This document shows, piece by piece, positions 43,008 through 52,551 of a stretch of DNA of 64,000 nucleotides. The translations under genes and the position numbers were made by a program. The notes beneath the pieces were generated by a model. It was not told the origin of the DNA. It worked only from the letters and a program-made list of their open reading frames with translations, and ran no database searches. This DNA is from Halorubrum distributum JCM 10118 (lineage in GTDB: Archaea > Halobacteriota > Halobacteria > Halobacteriales > Haloferacaceae): positions 145,706 through 209,705 of the forward strand of contig NZ_AOJN01000049.1 in NCBI RefSeq assembly GCF_000337335.1, written 5' to 3'. The first letter of the stretch is position 1. Each line of letters starts with the position of its first letter.

Positions 43008-43053
43008 CCCGAGAGCGACTTCGATCGGACTGCGGACGCGAAAACGAGGCGAG

Positions 43054-43509
43054 TCAGCCGACTACGCTGAAGACCAGCTGGACGGTGACGAGGACGAGGA
43101 ACGCGGCGCCGGTCGCGAGGGAGCCGGCGGCGACCCCGTGCGCGTTACCGAGTCCGCGGCTCCGCGTCGCGAAGTAGGCGCCGAGGAAGACGAAGCCGAC
43201 GAGGAGCAGCCCGACAATCAGGTACGCCACGTTCACCAGCGTCCCGGCGAGCCCCTCAGGGATCCCGAAGCTCCCGACTCCGAGGAGGATGCTCCCGCCG
43301 ACGAGGACGGTGATGCCGACGAACGAGACCGCCCACACGACCGGCGTCCGGGCGATGTCGCCGAGCGTCCCGACGATCGCTTCGTAGCGTCCGCCGGACT
43401 CGTCGCGGCCGGGAGCGACTCGCTTCGCTCCGATTTCGGCGACCGCGACGAACGTGGCGACGACGAGGAGGCCCATCAGCCCCGTACTCAAGAGGGTGAG
43501 TGATGTCAT
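43054..43509 (-). CDS. Four-span membrane protein, unknown
   Basis: 151 aa (MTSLTLLSTGLMGLLVVATF). Four hydrophobic segments with short charged loops; the C-terminal span is FLVLVTVQLVFSVVG. No motif recognised. Divergent from the terminal oxidase genes by about 220 bp. Confidence 0.7.
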   Translation of the reverse strand: MTSLTLLSTGLMGLLVVATFVAVAEIGAKRVAPGRDESGGRYEAIVGTLGDIARTPVVWAVSFVGITVLVGGSILLGVGSFGIPEGLAGTLVNVAYLIVGLLLVGFVFLGAYFATRSRGLGNAHGVAAGSLATGAAFLVLVTVQLVFSVVG

Positions 43510-43728
43510 GGATATCCGTTATTAGGGGCTCCGTTCGCGCGTACAAATACCCTTCGACGCGCGGGCTCCGTCCGGCTCGACGGTTCTGCGCTCGACGCGC
43601 CGACCGACCGGTCGGCGGGATCGCGTCCGCGGCGGGAGACCCGCGTTTCGGCCCTCCGATCGCCCGCCCCGCTACACAAGAGATAAGTGTGCCATCGCTA
43701 AGGGTGGTACAAGAGCAGACAGACGAAC

Positions 43729-44511
43729 ATGATAGATCCAGTTATCCTACAACAGGGGAGCGACTGGCGCGCACAGGCGGAGGTCTTCGACGAGATCTTC
43801 TTCGTCTTCCTCGCGCTCGGTACCCTCGTCGGCACCATCGTCGTGGCGTACACGCTGTGGAACGTGTACAAGTACCGCGACGACGGGAACCGGTCGGACG
43901 AGGAGTTCGACGCACCGGTCGTCGGCGAGCTCCCAACGGGACAGGGCGGTCCGAAAGCGAAGAAGCTCTTCCTCTCGTTCGGGTTGAGCGCGATCGTCGT
44001 CATCAGCCTCGTCGTGTACGCGTACGGACTCCTCCTCTACGTCGAGCAGGGACCGGACACCGGCGACGAGGGTGACATCGAGATCATGGTCGAGGGGTAC
44101 CAGTACGGCTGGGCCTACGAGTACCCGAACGGTCACACCGAACGGGAGGCGCTGATCGTGCCGGCCGACCAGCGGATCGACCTCAACATCACGTCGAGAG
44201 ACGTCTGGCACAACTTCGGCTCGTCGGACTTGCGGATAAAGTCCGACGCCATCCCCGGAGACTACAGCGAGGTGTGGTTCGCTGTGAGCTCCGAGGACGT
44301 CGAGGCACAAGGCGGGGAGGCGACCTACCGCGTCGAGTGCTTCGAGTTGTGCGGTGCGGGTCACTCTCAGATGAAGAGCCAGATCACGGTCCTGCCTGAA
44401 GATGAGTGGGAAGAGTGGTACGAGAGCACCGGCAACAGCTCCGAGAGCGCGGGCAACAGCTCTAACATCGGGGCGGCCGGCGTCGCCGCGCCCAGCGGGG
44501 TGAGCGCATGA
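43729..44511 (+). CDS. coxB: Cytochrome c/halocyanin oxidase subunit II
   Basis: 260 aa. Two N-terminal spans (residues about 22-45 and 75-98) followed by the cupredoxin domain. CuA ligands are visible: H in DVWHNFGS and the cluster CFELCGAGHSQM (two Cys, His, Met, with the intervening Glu). It takes electrons from a carrier, plausibly the halocyanin at 52027, and passes them to subunit I. The C-terminus is a Ser/Asn/Gly-rich tail. Overlaps subunit I by an ATGA junction. Confidence 0.95.
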   Translation: MIDPVILQQGSDWRAQAEVFDEIFFVFLALGTLVGTIVVAYTLWNVYKYRDDGNRSDEEFDAPVVGELPTGQGGPKAKKLFLSFGLSAIVVISLVVYAYGLLLYVEQGPDTGDEGDIEIMVEGYQYGWAYEYPNGHTEREALIVPADQRIDLNITSRDVWHNFGSSDLRIKSDAIPGDYSEVWFAVSSEDVEAQGGEATYRVECFELCGAGHSQMKSQITVLPEDEWEEWYESTGNSSESAGNSSNIGAAGVAAPSGVSA

Positions 44512-47006
44512 GCGGACTCCCGCCGACGACCTCGGTCAAGCGCTGGTTCGTGACGACCAACCACAAGGACATCGGGATCCTCTACACGATCACCGCGCTG
44601 TTCTTCCTGCTGTTCGGCGGCGTGATGGCGCTGCTCATCCGCCTCCAGCTGTGGGACCCGACGAGCCAGATCCTCTCCGGGCTGGCGTACAACGAGGCCG
44701 TCACCGCCCACGGGCTCATCATGGTGTTCTGGTTCCTCTCGCCGTTCGCGTTCGGCTTCGCGAACTACTTCGTGCCGCTTCAGATCGGCGCGGACGACCT
44801 GGCGTTCCCGCGGCTCAACGCCTTATCCTACTGGCTGTACCTGGGTTCGGGGCTCCTGCTCGCGGTGAGCTTCTTCCAGGGCGGCACGCTGTCGGCGGGG
44901 TGGACGATATACGCCCCGCTCAACGTGCCGATGTACACGCCGAGCATCGGGTCGACCGGTGCGGTGCTCGCGCTCGCGATGTTCGTCACCGGGACCACGG
45001 CGTCGACGGTGAACTTCCTCACGTCCATCCACCACTCCCGCGCGGAGGGGATGGGGATCATGGACATGCCGATGTTCACCTGGTCGATGCTCGCGACCGT
45101 GTGGATGATGCTGTTCGCGTTCGCCGCGCTGCTCGCGGTCGGCCTCATCCTCGCCGCCGACCGCGTCCTCGGGAGCGTCTACTTCTCGGCGACCGAAGGC
45201 GGCTCCCTCTTGTGGGGCCACCTGTTCTGGTTCTTCGGTCACCCGGAGGTGTACATCGTCTTCTTCCCGGCGCTCGGCGTGATGCTGGAGCTGTTCCAGA
45301 CGTTCTCCGGGCGTCGCCTCGTCGGCCGGAAGTGGGTGATCATCTCCATCTGCCTGATCTCCGTCCAGTCGTTCCTCGTGTGGATGCACCACATGTTCCT
45401 GACGACGATCAACCTGGAGATCAAGACGCTGATGATGGCGACGACCATCGGCATCTCGCTCCCGTTCGACCTGGTCGTCTTCGCGCTGATCTACACGCTG
45501 ATCAAGGGGCGGATCCAGTTCACGACGCCGTTCCTGTTCGCGTTCGGCGCGCTCCTGCTGTTCATCCTCGGCGGGATTACCGGGGTGTTCCTTGGCGCCA
45601 TCGTGCTCGACTACGAGTTCCGCGGCACCTACTGGGTGGTCGCGCACTTCCACTACGTGATGTTCGGCGGCGCGACGGCGCTGTTCGGCGGGGCCTACTA
45701 CTGGTTCCCGAAGATCACGGGGAAGATGTACGACGAGTTCCTCGGGAAGCTCCACTTCGTGATCTTCTTCATCGGGTTCAACGCCGTCTACTTCTCGATG
45801 TTCCTCGGCTGGGAGACCCCCCGTCGGGTGTTCGAGTACAACCCCGAGTTCCAGATCTACCACCAGTTCGGGACGATCGGAGCCTTCGTGCTCGGGTTCT
45901 CCTTCTTCATCATGTTCTACAACTTCGCGAAGTCCTACGTCTCCGGCGAGCCCGCCGGCGACAACCCGTGGGACTACTCGCGGACCGCGGAGTGGGCGGT
46001 CTCCTCGCCCCCGCCGCTTGAGAACTGGCCGAACCGGCCGTCGTACGCCTCCGGCAAGCTGGAGTTCGTGAAAGACTACGTGCCGGACGGCGGACCCGCG
46101 ATGAAGACGGACGACAACGGCGACGTCGCCACCGACGGCGGCGACAGCCACTCGGCGCACATCTCCGAGTACCCGTACTGGGACAAACATCCGAGCCACG
46201 CCAGCATCTGGCCGTTCGCGCTCTCCGTGGCGCTCGGCGTCACGCTGTTCGGCTTCTCCGGCTTCGCGGACGCGGTCACCGTCGAGCTGGGTGAGACGGC
46301 CATGCAGAGCAACGTCGTCATCTCCAACGCGATGTACCCGATCGCCATCGTGGCCGGTATGCTCGGGCTCCTCTACACCGGCGTGAAGTGGGGGCTGGAG
46401 GACTTCTACGCGCCCCCGTCCGAGTTCGCCGAGCGCTGGCCGTTCAACGGCGTCGAGAAGGTGAAGCTGGGGATGTGGTTCTTCCTGGCCTCGGACGTGA
46501 TCGTCTTCGGCGCGTTCCTCTCGGCGGCCATCTTCGTCCGCTACAACGCGGGCTGGATGACCTGGTCGCCGCTGACGGAGTCGCTGCCGGGGCTCATCAA
46601 CACCTTCGTCCTGATCACGTCCTCGTTCACCGTGATCCTCGCGCTGGTCGCGGCCCGCCGGAAGAGCCGGCAGGGCCTCTTGGCGACGCTCGGCGCGACC
46701 ATCCTGCTCGGGTTCACGTTCATGGCGATCAAGCTGTGGGAGTGGAACCACGAGATCTTCGACCGCGGCGTGACCATCTCCGCGAACGCTCACGGCGACC
46801 CGATCCAGGCGTCGATCTACTACGTCACGACCGGGCTCCACGGGATCCACGTGCTGCTCGGCTTAGTGATCGCCATCTTCCTGTTCGTCAGGGCGTACCA
46901 GGGTCACTACCTCGACGACGAGCGGCCGATCGAGTACTTCGGCCTCTACTGGCACTTCGTGGACATCGTCTGGGTGTTCATCTTCCCGCTGTTCTACCTC
47001 TTCTGA
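44508..47006 (+). CDS. Fused heme-copper oxidase subunit I+III
   Basis: 832 aa. Subunit I part (residues about 1-560) has heme and CuB ligands: H in VTAHGLIMVFW, HPEVY in WFFGHPEVYIVFF (with the cross-linked Tyr), the HH pair in MHHMFL, and H in VVAHFHYVMFGG. After a hydrophilic linker and two extra spans, the subunit III part begins near residue 645 (LGMWFFLASDVIVFGAFLSA) and ends with HFVDIVWVFIFPLFYLF. It reduces O2 to water while pumping protons. I+III fusions are common in haloarchaeal and some bacterial oxidases. Coupled to coxB. Confidence 0.95.
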   Translation: MSGLPPTTSVKRWFVTTNHKDIGILYTITALFFLLFGGVMALLIRLQLWDPTSQILSGLAYNEAVTAHGLIMVFWFLSPFAFGFANYFVPLQIGADDLAFPRLNALSYWLYLGSGLLLAVSFFQGGTLSAGWTIYAPLNVPMYTPSIGSTGAVLALAMFVTGTTASTVNFLTSIHHSRAEGMGIMDMPMFTWSMLATVWMMLFAFAALLAVGLILAADRVLGSVYFSATEGGSLLWGHLFWFFGHPEVYIVFFPALGVMLELFQTFSGRRLVGRKWVIISICLISVQSFLVWMHHMFLTTINLEIKTLMMATTIGISLPFDLVVFALIYTLIKGRIQFTTPFLFAFGALLLFILGGITGVFLGAIVLDYEFRGTYWVVAHFHYVMFGGATALFGGAYYWFPKITGKMYDEFLGKLHFVIFFIGFNAVYFSMFLGWETPRRVFEYNPEFQIYHQFGTIGAFVLGFSFFIMFYNFAKSYVSGEPAGDNPWDYSRTAEWAVSSPPPLENWPNRPSYASGKLEFVKDYVPDGGPAMKTDDNGDVATDGGDSHSAHISEYPYWDKHPSHASIWPFALSVALGVTLFGFSGFADAVTVELGETAMQSNVVISNAMYPIAIVAGMLGLLYTGVKWGLEDFYAPPSEFAERWPFNGVEKVKLGMWFFLASDVIVFGAFLSAAIFVRYNAGWMTWSPLTESLPGLINTFVLITSSFTVILALVAARRKSRQGLLATLGATILLGFTFMAIKLWEWNHEIFDRGVTISANAHGDPIQASIYYVTTGLHGIHVLLGLVIAIFLFVRAYQGHYLDDERPIEYFGLYWHFVDIVWVFIFPLFYLF

Positions 47007-47014
47007 GGCGGTCC

Positions 47015-47037
47015 GCGGTTCGGTTTTCTTTTCGTCC
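47015..47037 (+). terminator. T-rich stretch after the oxidase I+III gene
   Basis: ggttttcttttcg follows the stop codon of the oxidase gene within about 20 bp, before a convergent gene begins. Archaeal RNA polymerase terminates at T-runs without a needed hairpin, so this is a plausible terminator. Confidence 0.4.
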
Positions 47038-47547
47038 TCACGCGTCGCCCTCACCCACCGGTTCGGCGCACCACTGACAGAAGTCGTACGTCGGATCGGT
47101 CTCCTTGCCGCACTCCGGACAGCGCACGGTCCCGTCGGCGTCCGTCACCTCCGCCGACGGCGCGTTCGGTTCCTCTGCCGTCCCCGCGGACCGCGCGTCC
47201 GGTTCCGCTGCGGTCCCGTAGTCGACCGGCTCCCTGCGGTCGGTCGCGCGGGTCGTCTCTCGCTCCCGCTCGTACGCCCGGTTGTTCCGGCGGGCCACGA
47301 CGTACGCGTCGATCACGCTGGCGCCGACGACCGCGGCGGCGGGGGCGACCTCTCGGACCGCCGGCGGGTCTCCGGCGAACGCGCCAGAGATCGCCGACTC
47401 GGGAACGAACACGAACACCGCCGCGGTGACCGCCACGTACCAGCCGAGCGCCCGGGCCCATCTGCGGAGGTAGGCGTGACCGAGTCCGGAGACGACGAGC
47501 GCGAGCAGGGCGGCGAGCCAGGGCCGCCGGCGAGTGTACTCTGACAT
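47038..47547 (-). CDS. Membrane protein with C-terminal zinc ribbon
   Basis: 169 aa. Two or three hydrophobic segments (PWLAALLALVVSGLGHAYLR and AVREVAPAAAVVGASVIDAY), an acidic spacer, then a zinc ribbon VRCPECGKETDPTYDFCQWC. TM2-like N-terminus (GLGHAYLRRW). Unknown role; conserved style in haloarchaea. Confidence 0.75.
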   Translation of the reverse strand: MSEYTRRRPWLAALLALVVSGLGHAYLRRWARALGWYVAVTAAVFVFVPESAISGAFAGDPPAVREVAPAAAVVGASVIDAYVVARRNNRAYERERETTRATDRREPVDYGTAAEPDARSAGTAEEPNAPSAEVTDADGTVRCPECGKETDPTYDFCQWCAEPVGEGDA

Positions 47548-47624
47548 GCGCAGCCGTAGGAGCTCCCGCCCCGAGAAGCTACCTCTCTCGGAGCGTTTAT
47601 GTGCGGGACGCGCCGAACTCGGGT

Positions 47625-47765
47625 ATGTTCGGCGTTCCGCTCGGCGAGTTCCTCTCCGGGGTCGCGGTCGCGGTGTTCGGCGTCGGCACCTGGGGGATCG
47701 GTCTCGGCGTCGCCTACCTCCTCTATCGTCGGTGGCGCGGCGACGGCCCCCGCGACGACGACTGA
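47625..47765 (+). CDS. Small single-span membrane protein
   Basis: 46 aa (MFGVPLGEFLSGVAVAVFGV...) with one long hydrophobic stretch followed by RRWRGDGPRDDD. The TATA-like gtttat at 47595-47600 gives a leaderless-type spacing to ATG 47625. No family name. Confidence 0.6.
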   Translation: MFGVPLGEFLSGVAVAVFGVGTWGIGLGVAYLLYRRWRGDGPRDDD

Positions 47766-47824
47766 ATCGCCCCGTCGCGTTCCGGTTCGGCCACGCTTTT
47801 CACCTCGCTCGTCCGATCCCGCGT

Positions 47825-48817
47825 ATGACAGACACGGCGCTCGTCGTGGGCGGGACGCGATTCATCGGCCGACACACCGTCGAGGAACTGCTGGCACACG
47901 ACTACGAGGTCGCGATATTCAACCGGGGGAACCACGAGAACCCCTTCGCGGACGACGACCGAGTGACCCACGTCGAGGGGGACCGGAAAGACGAGACCGC
48001 GTTACGGGCCGCGAAGCTCTCGGTCGAACCGGACGTGGTGATCGACTGCGTCGCCTACCAGCCCGCCGACGTGGAGACCGCGACGGAGATCTTCGCCGAC
48101 GTCGACGGCTACGTGTACATCTCGTCGGGCTCCAGCTACGCCGCCGAGGAGATCCCCAAGCGGGAGGGCGAGACGCCGCTGGAGCCGTGTACCGACGAAC
48201 AGGCGGTCGACGACGACCACGAGACGTACGGCAACCGGAAGGCGGAGGGCGACCGCGCGGTGTTCGCGGCCGCGGAGGCGGGCGTCGCGGCGATGGCCGT
48301 CCGCCCGTGTATCGTCTACGGGCCGCACGATTACACGGAGCGGCTCGACTACTGGATCGACCGCGTGCTCACGCACGACCGCGTGGTCGTTCCGGGCGAC
48401 GGGCAGAACCTCTGGCACCGAGCGTACGTCGAGGACGTCGCGAGCGCGCTGCGGGTCGTCGCCGAGCGCGGCGAGCCGGGCACGGCGTACAACGTCGGCG
48501 ACCGGCGCGCGCTCACGCTGCGGGAGACGCTGGAGACGATCGCCGACGTCGCGGGGGTCGACTGCGAGTTCGTCACGGCGAGCGACGACGCGCTCGCGGC
48601 CGGCGGGCTCGAACCCGACGACTTCACCCTCTACCGCGAGTACCCGCACCTGCTCGACACCTGCGCGCTCGCCGACCTCGGCTGGGAGTCGACGCCGGTC
48701 GACGAGGCGATGGCGCGGACCGTCGAGGAACACCGCGAGTCGGACCGCGACGGGAGCGAGTGGGACCCCGGCCGCGAGGCCGAGGAGCGCGTCATCGGCG
48801 TGAAGGAGACCCTCTGA
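47825..48817 (+). CDS. NAD(P)-dependent epimerase/dehydratase family protein
   Basis: 330 aa from ATG 47825. Rossmann glycine motif VVGGTRFIGRHT at the N-terminus. Catalytic-type S and Y..K are in SSGSSYAAEE, although the lysine typical of YxxxK appears displaced; YGNRKAEGDRAVF offers an alternative YxxxK. A substrate domain follows (GDGQNLWHRAYVEDVASALR). Extended SDR superfamily. The substrate is probably a nucleotide sugar but is not determinable. Confidence 0.88.
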   Translation: MTDTALVVGGTRFIGRHTVEELLAHDYEVAIFNRGNHENPFADDDRVTHVEGDRKDETALRAAKLSVEPDVVIDCVAYQPADVETATEIFADVDGYVYISSGSSYAAEEIPKREGETPLEPCTDEQAVDDDHETYGNRKAEGDRAVFAAAEAGVAAMAVRPCIVYGPHDYTERLDYWIDRVLTHDRVVVPGDGQNLWHRAYVEDVASALRVVAERGEPGTAYNVGDRRALTLRETLETIADVAGVDCEFVTASDDALAAGGLEPDDFTLYREYPHLLDTCALADLGWESTPVDEAMARTVEEHRESDRDGSEWDPGREAEERVIGVKETL

Positions 48818-48879
48818 GAGCGGAGATCGGGTCGACGATCGCGAGGAGGAGAGCCGCGGCGACGACCGGATCGAGAGCG

Positions 48880-49629
48880 TCAGTACGCCGCGTCCCACCG
48901 CGCCGGCTTCCGGCGGTTCCCGCAGTCGCGACACTCCATTCGGTCCATCGTGTCGATCGCGATGTCCGTCCCTTCGCAGTTGCCACAGAGGTAGCCGTAC
49001 CGGCGCTCGTGGTCCGGGTCGGCGTACGCGACGTAGAACGGGGCCCGCGAGCCGCGGTCGCTCTCGTCGAACGCGACGTAGACCGTCTCGCCCTCCTCGG
49101 TCTGGTAGGTCGCCTCGGAGATGCCCCTGAGCCGGCCGACCTGCTTCCGGAACTCCCGCTCCGCGAACGTCTGGCCGCCGATGTCGACGTCGCGCTCGCC
49201 GGCGAGCTCGTACCCCTCGCGTTCGTAAAACTCCGTGCCCGCCTCGTTGTCGGCGAGGACGCGCGCCTCGATGCGGTCCACGTCGGCCGAGCGGAGCGCG
49301 GACTCGACCCGTTCGAGGAGGGCGGAGCCGATCCCCTCTCCCCTGCGGTCGGGGTGGACGTGGAGCCAGTCGATCTCACCGACGCGCTCGCGGCGCCCGA
49401 CGACGTAGCTCTCCGCGAACCCGACGACGACCCCGTCCACGACCGCGACGGGGAACACCGCGTCGTCGTCCTCGACGTCGTCGCCGAGGTCGCCGGCGTT
49501 GTACCACTCTTCGACGGCCTCGTCCAACAGCTCCTCGTCGACCGCGTGTCCGTACGACGCCACGAGCGACTTGCGGGCGACCGACCGGACCGCGTCGACG
49601 TCGGCGGCGGTTGCTTCACGTAGGTCCAT
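48880..49629 (-). CDS. GNAT acetyltransferase with C-terminal zinc ribbon
   Basis: 249 aa from ATG 49629. GNAT fold at residues 1-150 with the acetyl-CoA loop HPDRRGEGIGSALLERV and EFYEREGYELAGE. A middle domain (EEGETVYVAFDESDRGSRAP) and a four-cysteine ribbon (YLCGNC...MECRDCGN) end the protein. It transfers an acetyl group to an unknown amine. The zinc ribbon fusion is specific to haloarchaeal members as far as I know. Confidence 0.85.
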   Translation of the reverse strand: MDLREATAADVDAVRSVARKSLVASYGHAVDEELLDEAVEEWYNAGDLGDDVEDDDAVFPVAVVDGVVVGFAESYVVGRRERVGEIDWLHVHPDRRGEGIGSALLERVESALRSADVDRIEARVLADNEAGTEFYEREGYELAGERDVDIGGQTFAEREFRKQVGRLRGISEATYQTEEGETVYVAFDESDRGSRAPFYVAYADPDHERRYGYLCGNCEGTDIAIDTMDRMECRDCGNRRKPARWDAAY

Positions 49630-49799
49630 GCGGGTAGATACCACTCCGGCTACAAAAAACTCGGTCGGGATTTCCGTCGCGCGCGGTCGGTGTCGCCCCC
49701 TCGGCGCGGACCGGCGCCCCTCAGAGAACGAACGGGCCCTGCTGACGGATCTGTTCCCCGTGCGGCCGTCCCGAGACCGCCACCGCGCGGAGCGACTCG

Positions 49800-50086
49800 T
49801 CGGTGGCGACGTCGACGAGGCGGTCGAGATCGCCAACGACACCGAGTACGGGCTCTCGGGCGCGGTCCACTCCGGCGACCTCGGCACGGCGAAGGCGATC
49901 GCGGACCGCATGGAGACCGGTAACGTCCACATCAACGACCAGCCGATCAACGACGAGGCGCACGTCCCGTTCAGCGGGGTCGGCGCGTCCGGCGTCGGCC
50001 ACTACAACAGCGACGCGTTCCTCTCGGAGATCACCGAGACCAAGTGGATCTCGATCCAGCACGAGCCGCGCGAGTACCCGTTCTGA
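49800..50086 (+). pseudogene. C-terminal fragment of an aldehyde dehydrogenase gene
   Basis: About 95 codons read DVDEAVEIANDTEYGLSGAV... to the final TETKWISIQHEPREYPF, matching only the last fifth of a normal 500-residue aldehyde dehydrogenase. The catalytic cysteine region and NAD-binding domain are absent, and sequence upstream of 49800 shows no ALDH similarity. It ends like haloarchaeal aldehyde/P5C dehydrogenases, so it may be a relic of a paralogue of the gene at 62897. Confidence 0.8.
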
Positions 50087-50142
50087 GCGGGTCTCCCCCG
50101 CTGCGCGGCTGCTGACCGAGACGCCTCGGCCGGCTCGTCGCC

Positions 50143-50802
50143 TCAGACGCTCCACTCCTCCTCGGTGTAACACATCTCCCAGAACGCGTGTTCGAGGCGC
50201 GCGCTCCGCAGGAACGCCTCCCGCATCGCGTCCCGCTCGCCCGGGTACGCCTCGCCGTATCGGTCCACGAGCCCGCGCATCCATCCGACCGTCTCGCGGA
50301 ACTCGTCGCTCGTGTACTTCGCGATGAACGGGGTGTACCGATGCGCCTCGGTCGCGAGCGCCGCCATGTGGTCGGCGACGTCGAGGTACCCCTGTCCGCA
50401 CGGGTAGACGGCGGCGGCGACCTCCGCGATCGACCCCTCGTGGGCCGTCCGGACGAGGAAGTCGGTGTAGGCGGCACAGGTCGGCGCCTTCTCGACGGCC
50501 TCCAGGTCAGCCGGCGAGAGCCCGTAGTCGGCGGCGAACGAACGGTGGAGTTCCATCTCGTCTGCGAGCGTGGCGTGAGCGGTTCCGATGAGTCGCCGCG
50601 TCGTCTCCTCGTCGTCGGCCTTCGTCCCCGCGAGCGCGAAGACGCGCGCGTAGTCGAGCAGGTACCGGTAGTCCTGTTTCACCCAGTGGCGGAACGCCGC
50701 CTCGTCGAGGCTGCCGTCCGCGAGTTCGACGACGAACGGGTGCTCCTTCTGCGCGTCCCAGATGTCCGATCCCGCGTCGAGGAGTCGGTCGCTGAACGCC
50801 AT
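50143..50802 (-). CDS. tenA: TenA-family thiaminase II/thiamine salvage protein
   Basis: 219 aa from ATG 50802. All-helical TenA fold. Key residues fall at canonical positions: D44 in WVKQDYRYL and C135 in AVYPCGQGYLDVA, with an acidic E near the C-terminus (EHAFWEMCYTEEEW). Hydrolyses aminopyrimidine or thiamine breakdown products so the pyrimidine moiety can be reused for thiamine. An AT-rich upstream region (tgatattagttagttata on the minus strand) is a likely promoter; no convincing TPP riboswitch was seen. Confidence 0.93.
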   Translation of the reverse strand: MAFSDRLLDAGSDIWDAQKEHPFVVELADGSLDEAAFRHWVKQDYRYLLDYARVFALAGTKADDEETTRRLIGTAHATLADEMELHRSFAADYGLSPADLEAVEKAPTCAAYTDFLVRTAHEGSIAEVAAAVYPCGQGYLDVADHMAALATEAHRYTPFIAKYTSDEFRETVGWMRGLVDRYGEAYPGERDAMREAFLRSARLEHAFWEMCYTEEEWSV

Positions 50803-50991
50803 CTCGTTGGCCCCTCGTTCTTGCGACGTGTTATAACTAACTAATATCACTAAGTAATAGCCAGTGTAGTGATCGCTGTCGACGAGCGTATCGGCGGCGA
50901 ACGGAACGAGACGTGGTCTCCCGGAGTTCGGGAAGTGGAACGCTTCGAGGAAGGAAGTCGGCAGCGGGGTCGGCCGTAGGAACGAGCGTCG

Positions 50992-51267
50992 TTACGAGAT
51001 GGAGTACGTTGCGGCCGCCATCAGCAGCATGGTGAGCGCGAGCGCGAGTCCCATCAGGTAGGTGAGCGAGCGGTTCTCCCAGCGGAGGTGCTGGAAGTAC
51101 GCGACGATGAGCAGCGTCTTGACCGTCGCGATCACCAGCGTCCCGACGATCGCCTGTGTGTACGTGAACTCGATGAACGACGTCTCGAAGAGCGCGAAGT
51201 TCATCGTCGCCGCGACGAGGAGGGCGACGTATATCGCCGAATACAGTTTCACGGAGTCGTGCGCCAT
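50992..51267 (-). CDS. Oxidase subunit IV-like small membrane protein
   Basis: 91 aa from ATG 51267 (MAHDSVKLYSAIYVALLVAA). Three membrane segments. The stretch AIVGTLVIATVKTLLIVAYF with QHLRWENRSL is typical of the cytochrome c/quinol oxidase subunit IV (CyoD-like) family. It probably assembles with the oxidase encoded at 43.7-47.0 kb although about 4 kb away. Confidence 0.85.
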   Translation of the reverse strand: MAHDSVKLYSAIYVALLVAATMNFALFETSFIEFTYTQAIVGTLVIATVKTLLIVAYFQHLRWENRSLTYLMGLALALTMLLMAAATYSIS

Positions 51268-51447
51268 CTTACACTCCACTTCGTCCGTGCGCTTAAAGAA
51301 TTAACCATCCGGGGGTGCCCGGTGTCGACGCCGATCGGGCCCGATGCCGGCGTCGAGCGGGGTCACGCCGACGTGTCGGATCCCGAAACGCCTATCCGCG
51401 CGACGGCCGGACCCCCGGCCGGTCGCAGTCCGCGATCGGGACCCCAC

Positions 51448-51966
51448 GTGACTCCGCTCGAACCGACGGACGACCTGCTCGAATCGCTGTACGTCGTCAA
51501 CAAGGTGGCGAAGCAGTTCGCCGACGAGGCCACCGCGGCCTACGAGCGCGGCGATGTCACCGAGAGCAACGTCCGATCGGCGCGGAAGGACGCTCTCTAC
51601 CGTCTCAAGACCGCGGTCCTCTCCCGTATCGTCGCGTACGACGCCGACCGGGTCACTGGCGAGTACCACGCCATCAACGGCGACGTGTGGCTGTTCCTCA
51701 CCATCGGCGACTGGCACTTCCACCAGCCGCCGCACGCGATCGGCGGCGAGCTCACCGACGCGATCGCGATCGCGAACTCCCGGGCGAACCCGATCGACGC
51801 CCCCTACGAACGCGACTCCGCCGTGAAACGCTCGGACCGGACGCTCGAAGCGGCCCTGTCGCACCTCGCCGAGGTCGGCGCCAACGCCAACGACCACCTC
51901 GCTCGACCGACGGTCACCAGCGAGCACGACCGGATCGTCGACGTCCGCTGGTCGTTCCTCTCCTGA
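51448..51966 (+). CDS. Conserved hypothetical protein
   Basis: 172 aa from GTG 51448 (VTPLEPTDDLLESLYVVNKV). Soluble, helix-rich N-terminus (AKQFADEATAAYERGDVTES), then FLTIGDWHFHQPPHAIGGEL and a Pro/Asn-rich C-terminus. No motif I can name; it lies between oxidase subunit IV and halocyanin, which may be chance. Confidence 0.65.
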   Translation: MTPLEPTDDLLESLYVVNKVAKQFADEATAAYERGDVTESNVRSARKDALYRLKTAVLSRIVAYDADRVTGEYHAINGDVWLFLTIGDWHFHQPPHAIGGELTDAIAIANSRANPIDAPYERDSAVKRSDRTLEAALSHLAEVGANANDHLARPTVTSEHDRIVDVRWSFLS

Positions 51967-52026
51967 ACTCCGTCTCGTCGCCACAAAAAGCGATTTCGCG
52001 TCCGAACGGCCCGCCGAGAACCCCGC

Positions 52027-52551
52027 TTAGGCTTCGACGACTTCGATCGCGCCGAGCATCCCGTTCGCCTGGTGGGGCGTACACTGGTACAGCTGGATCC
52101 CGGTGTTGTCGAACGACTGCTCGAAGGTGTGGCCCTCCTCGGAGACGGAGTCACCGCTGTCGAAGTCGGACTCGGAGCCCTCGACGGAGGCCACGTTGTG
52201 CGCGCCGCCGTTCCCGGTCCACTCCCAGACGACGGTCGTGCTGGAGTCGATGCGGATCGCCGCGGGCGAGAAGGCGAACCCGACATCGCCGGCGCCGACC
52301 TCAACGGTCACCTCGTCCTGTCCGGTGAAATCCATGATCGTGCCCTCGTACATCCGGGCGTCCGAGAGGTACTCGTCGATCTCGTCCGGCACGTCCTCGG
52401 CTGCGTTGCCGCCGCCGGAGCCGTCGGAGCCGTCGGAGCCGTCGCCGCCGTCACCGCCGTCGCCGCCGCCGGAACAGCCGGCGAGCGTTCCGATGGTCAG
52501 CGCGGCGCCGGTTCCGGCGAGATACCGCCGTCTGGACAGGTTATCAGACAT
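52027..52551 (-). CDS. Halocyanin (blue copper lipoprotein)
   Basis: 174 aa from ATG 52551. Twin-arginine signal (LSRRRYLAGTGAALT) and lipobox LAGC with Cys26 as the lipidation site. A Gly/Asp-rich spacer leads to the plastocyanin domain. Copper ligands: H in GGAHNVAS, then C, H and M in LYQCTPHQANGM. It carries electrons on the outer membrane face, plausibly to the CuA oxidase in this window. Confidence 0.95.
   Translation of the reverse strand: MSDNLSRRRYLAGTGAALTIGTLAGCSGGGDGGDGGDGSDGSDGSGGGNAAEDVPDEIDEYLSDARMYEGTIMDFTGQDEVTVEVGAGDVGFAFSPAAIRIDSSTTVVWEWTGNGGAHNVASVEGSESDFDSGDSVSEEGHTFEQSFDNTGIQLYQCTPHQANGMLGAIEVVEA

Noticed and set aside
50803-50991. Possible TPP riboswitch upstream of tenA
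   Set aside because: I could not find the conserved TPP-aptamer helices or its CUGAGA-type core; the region is simply AT-rich.
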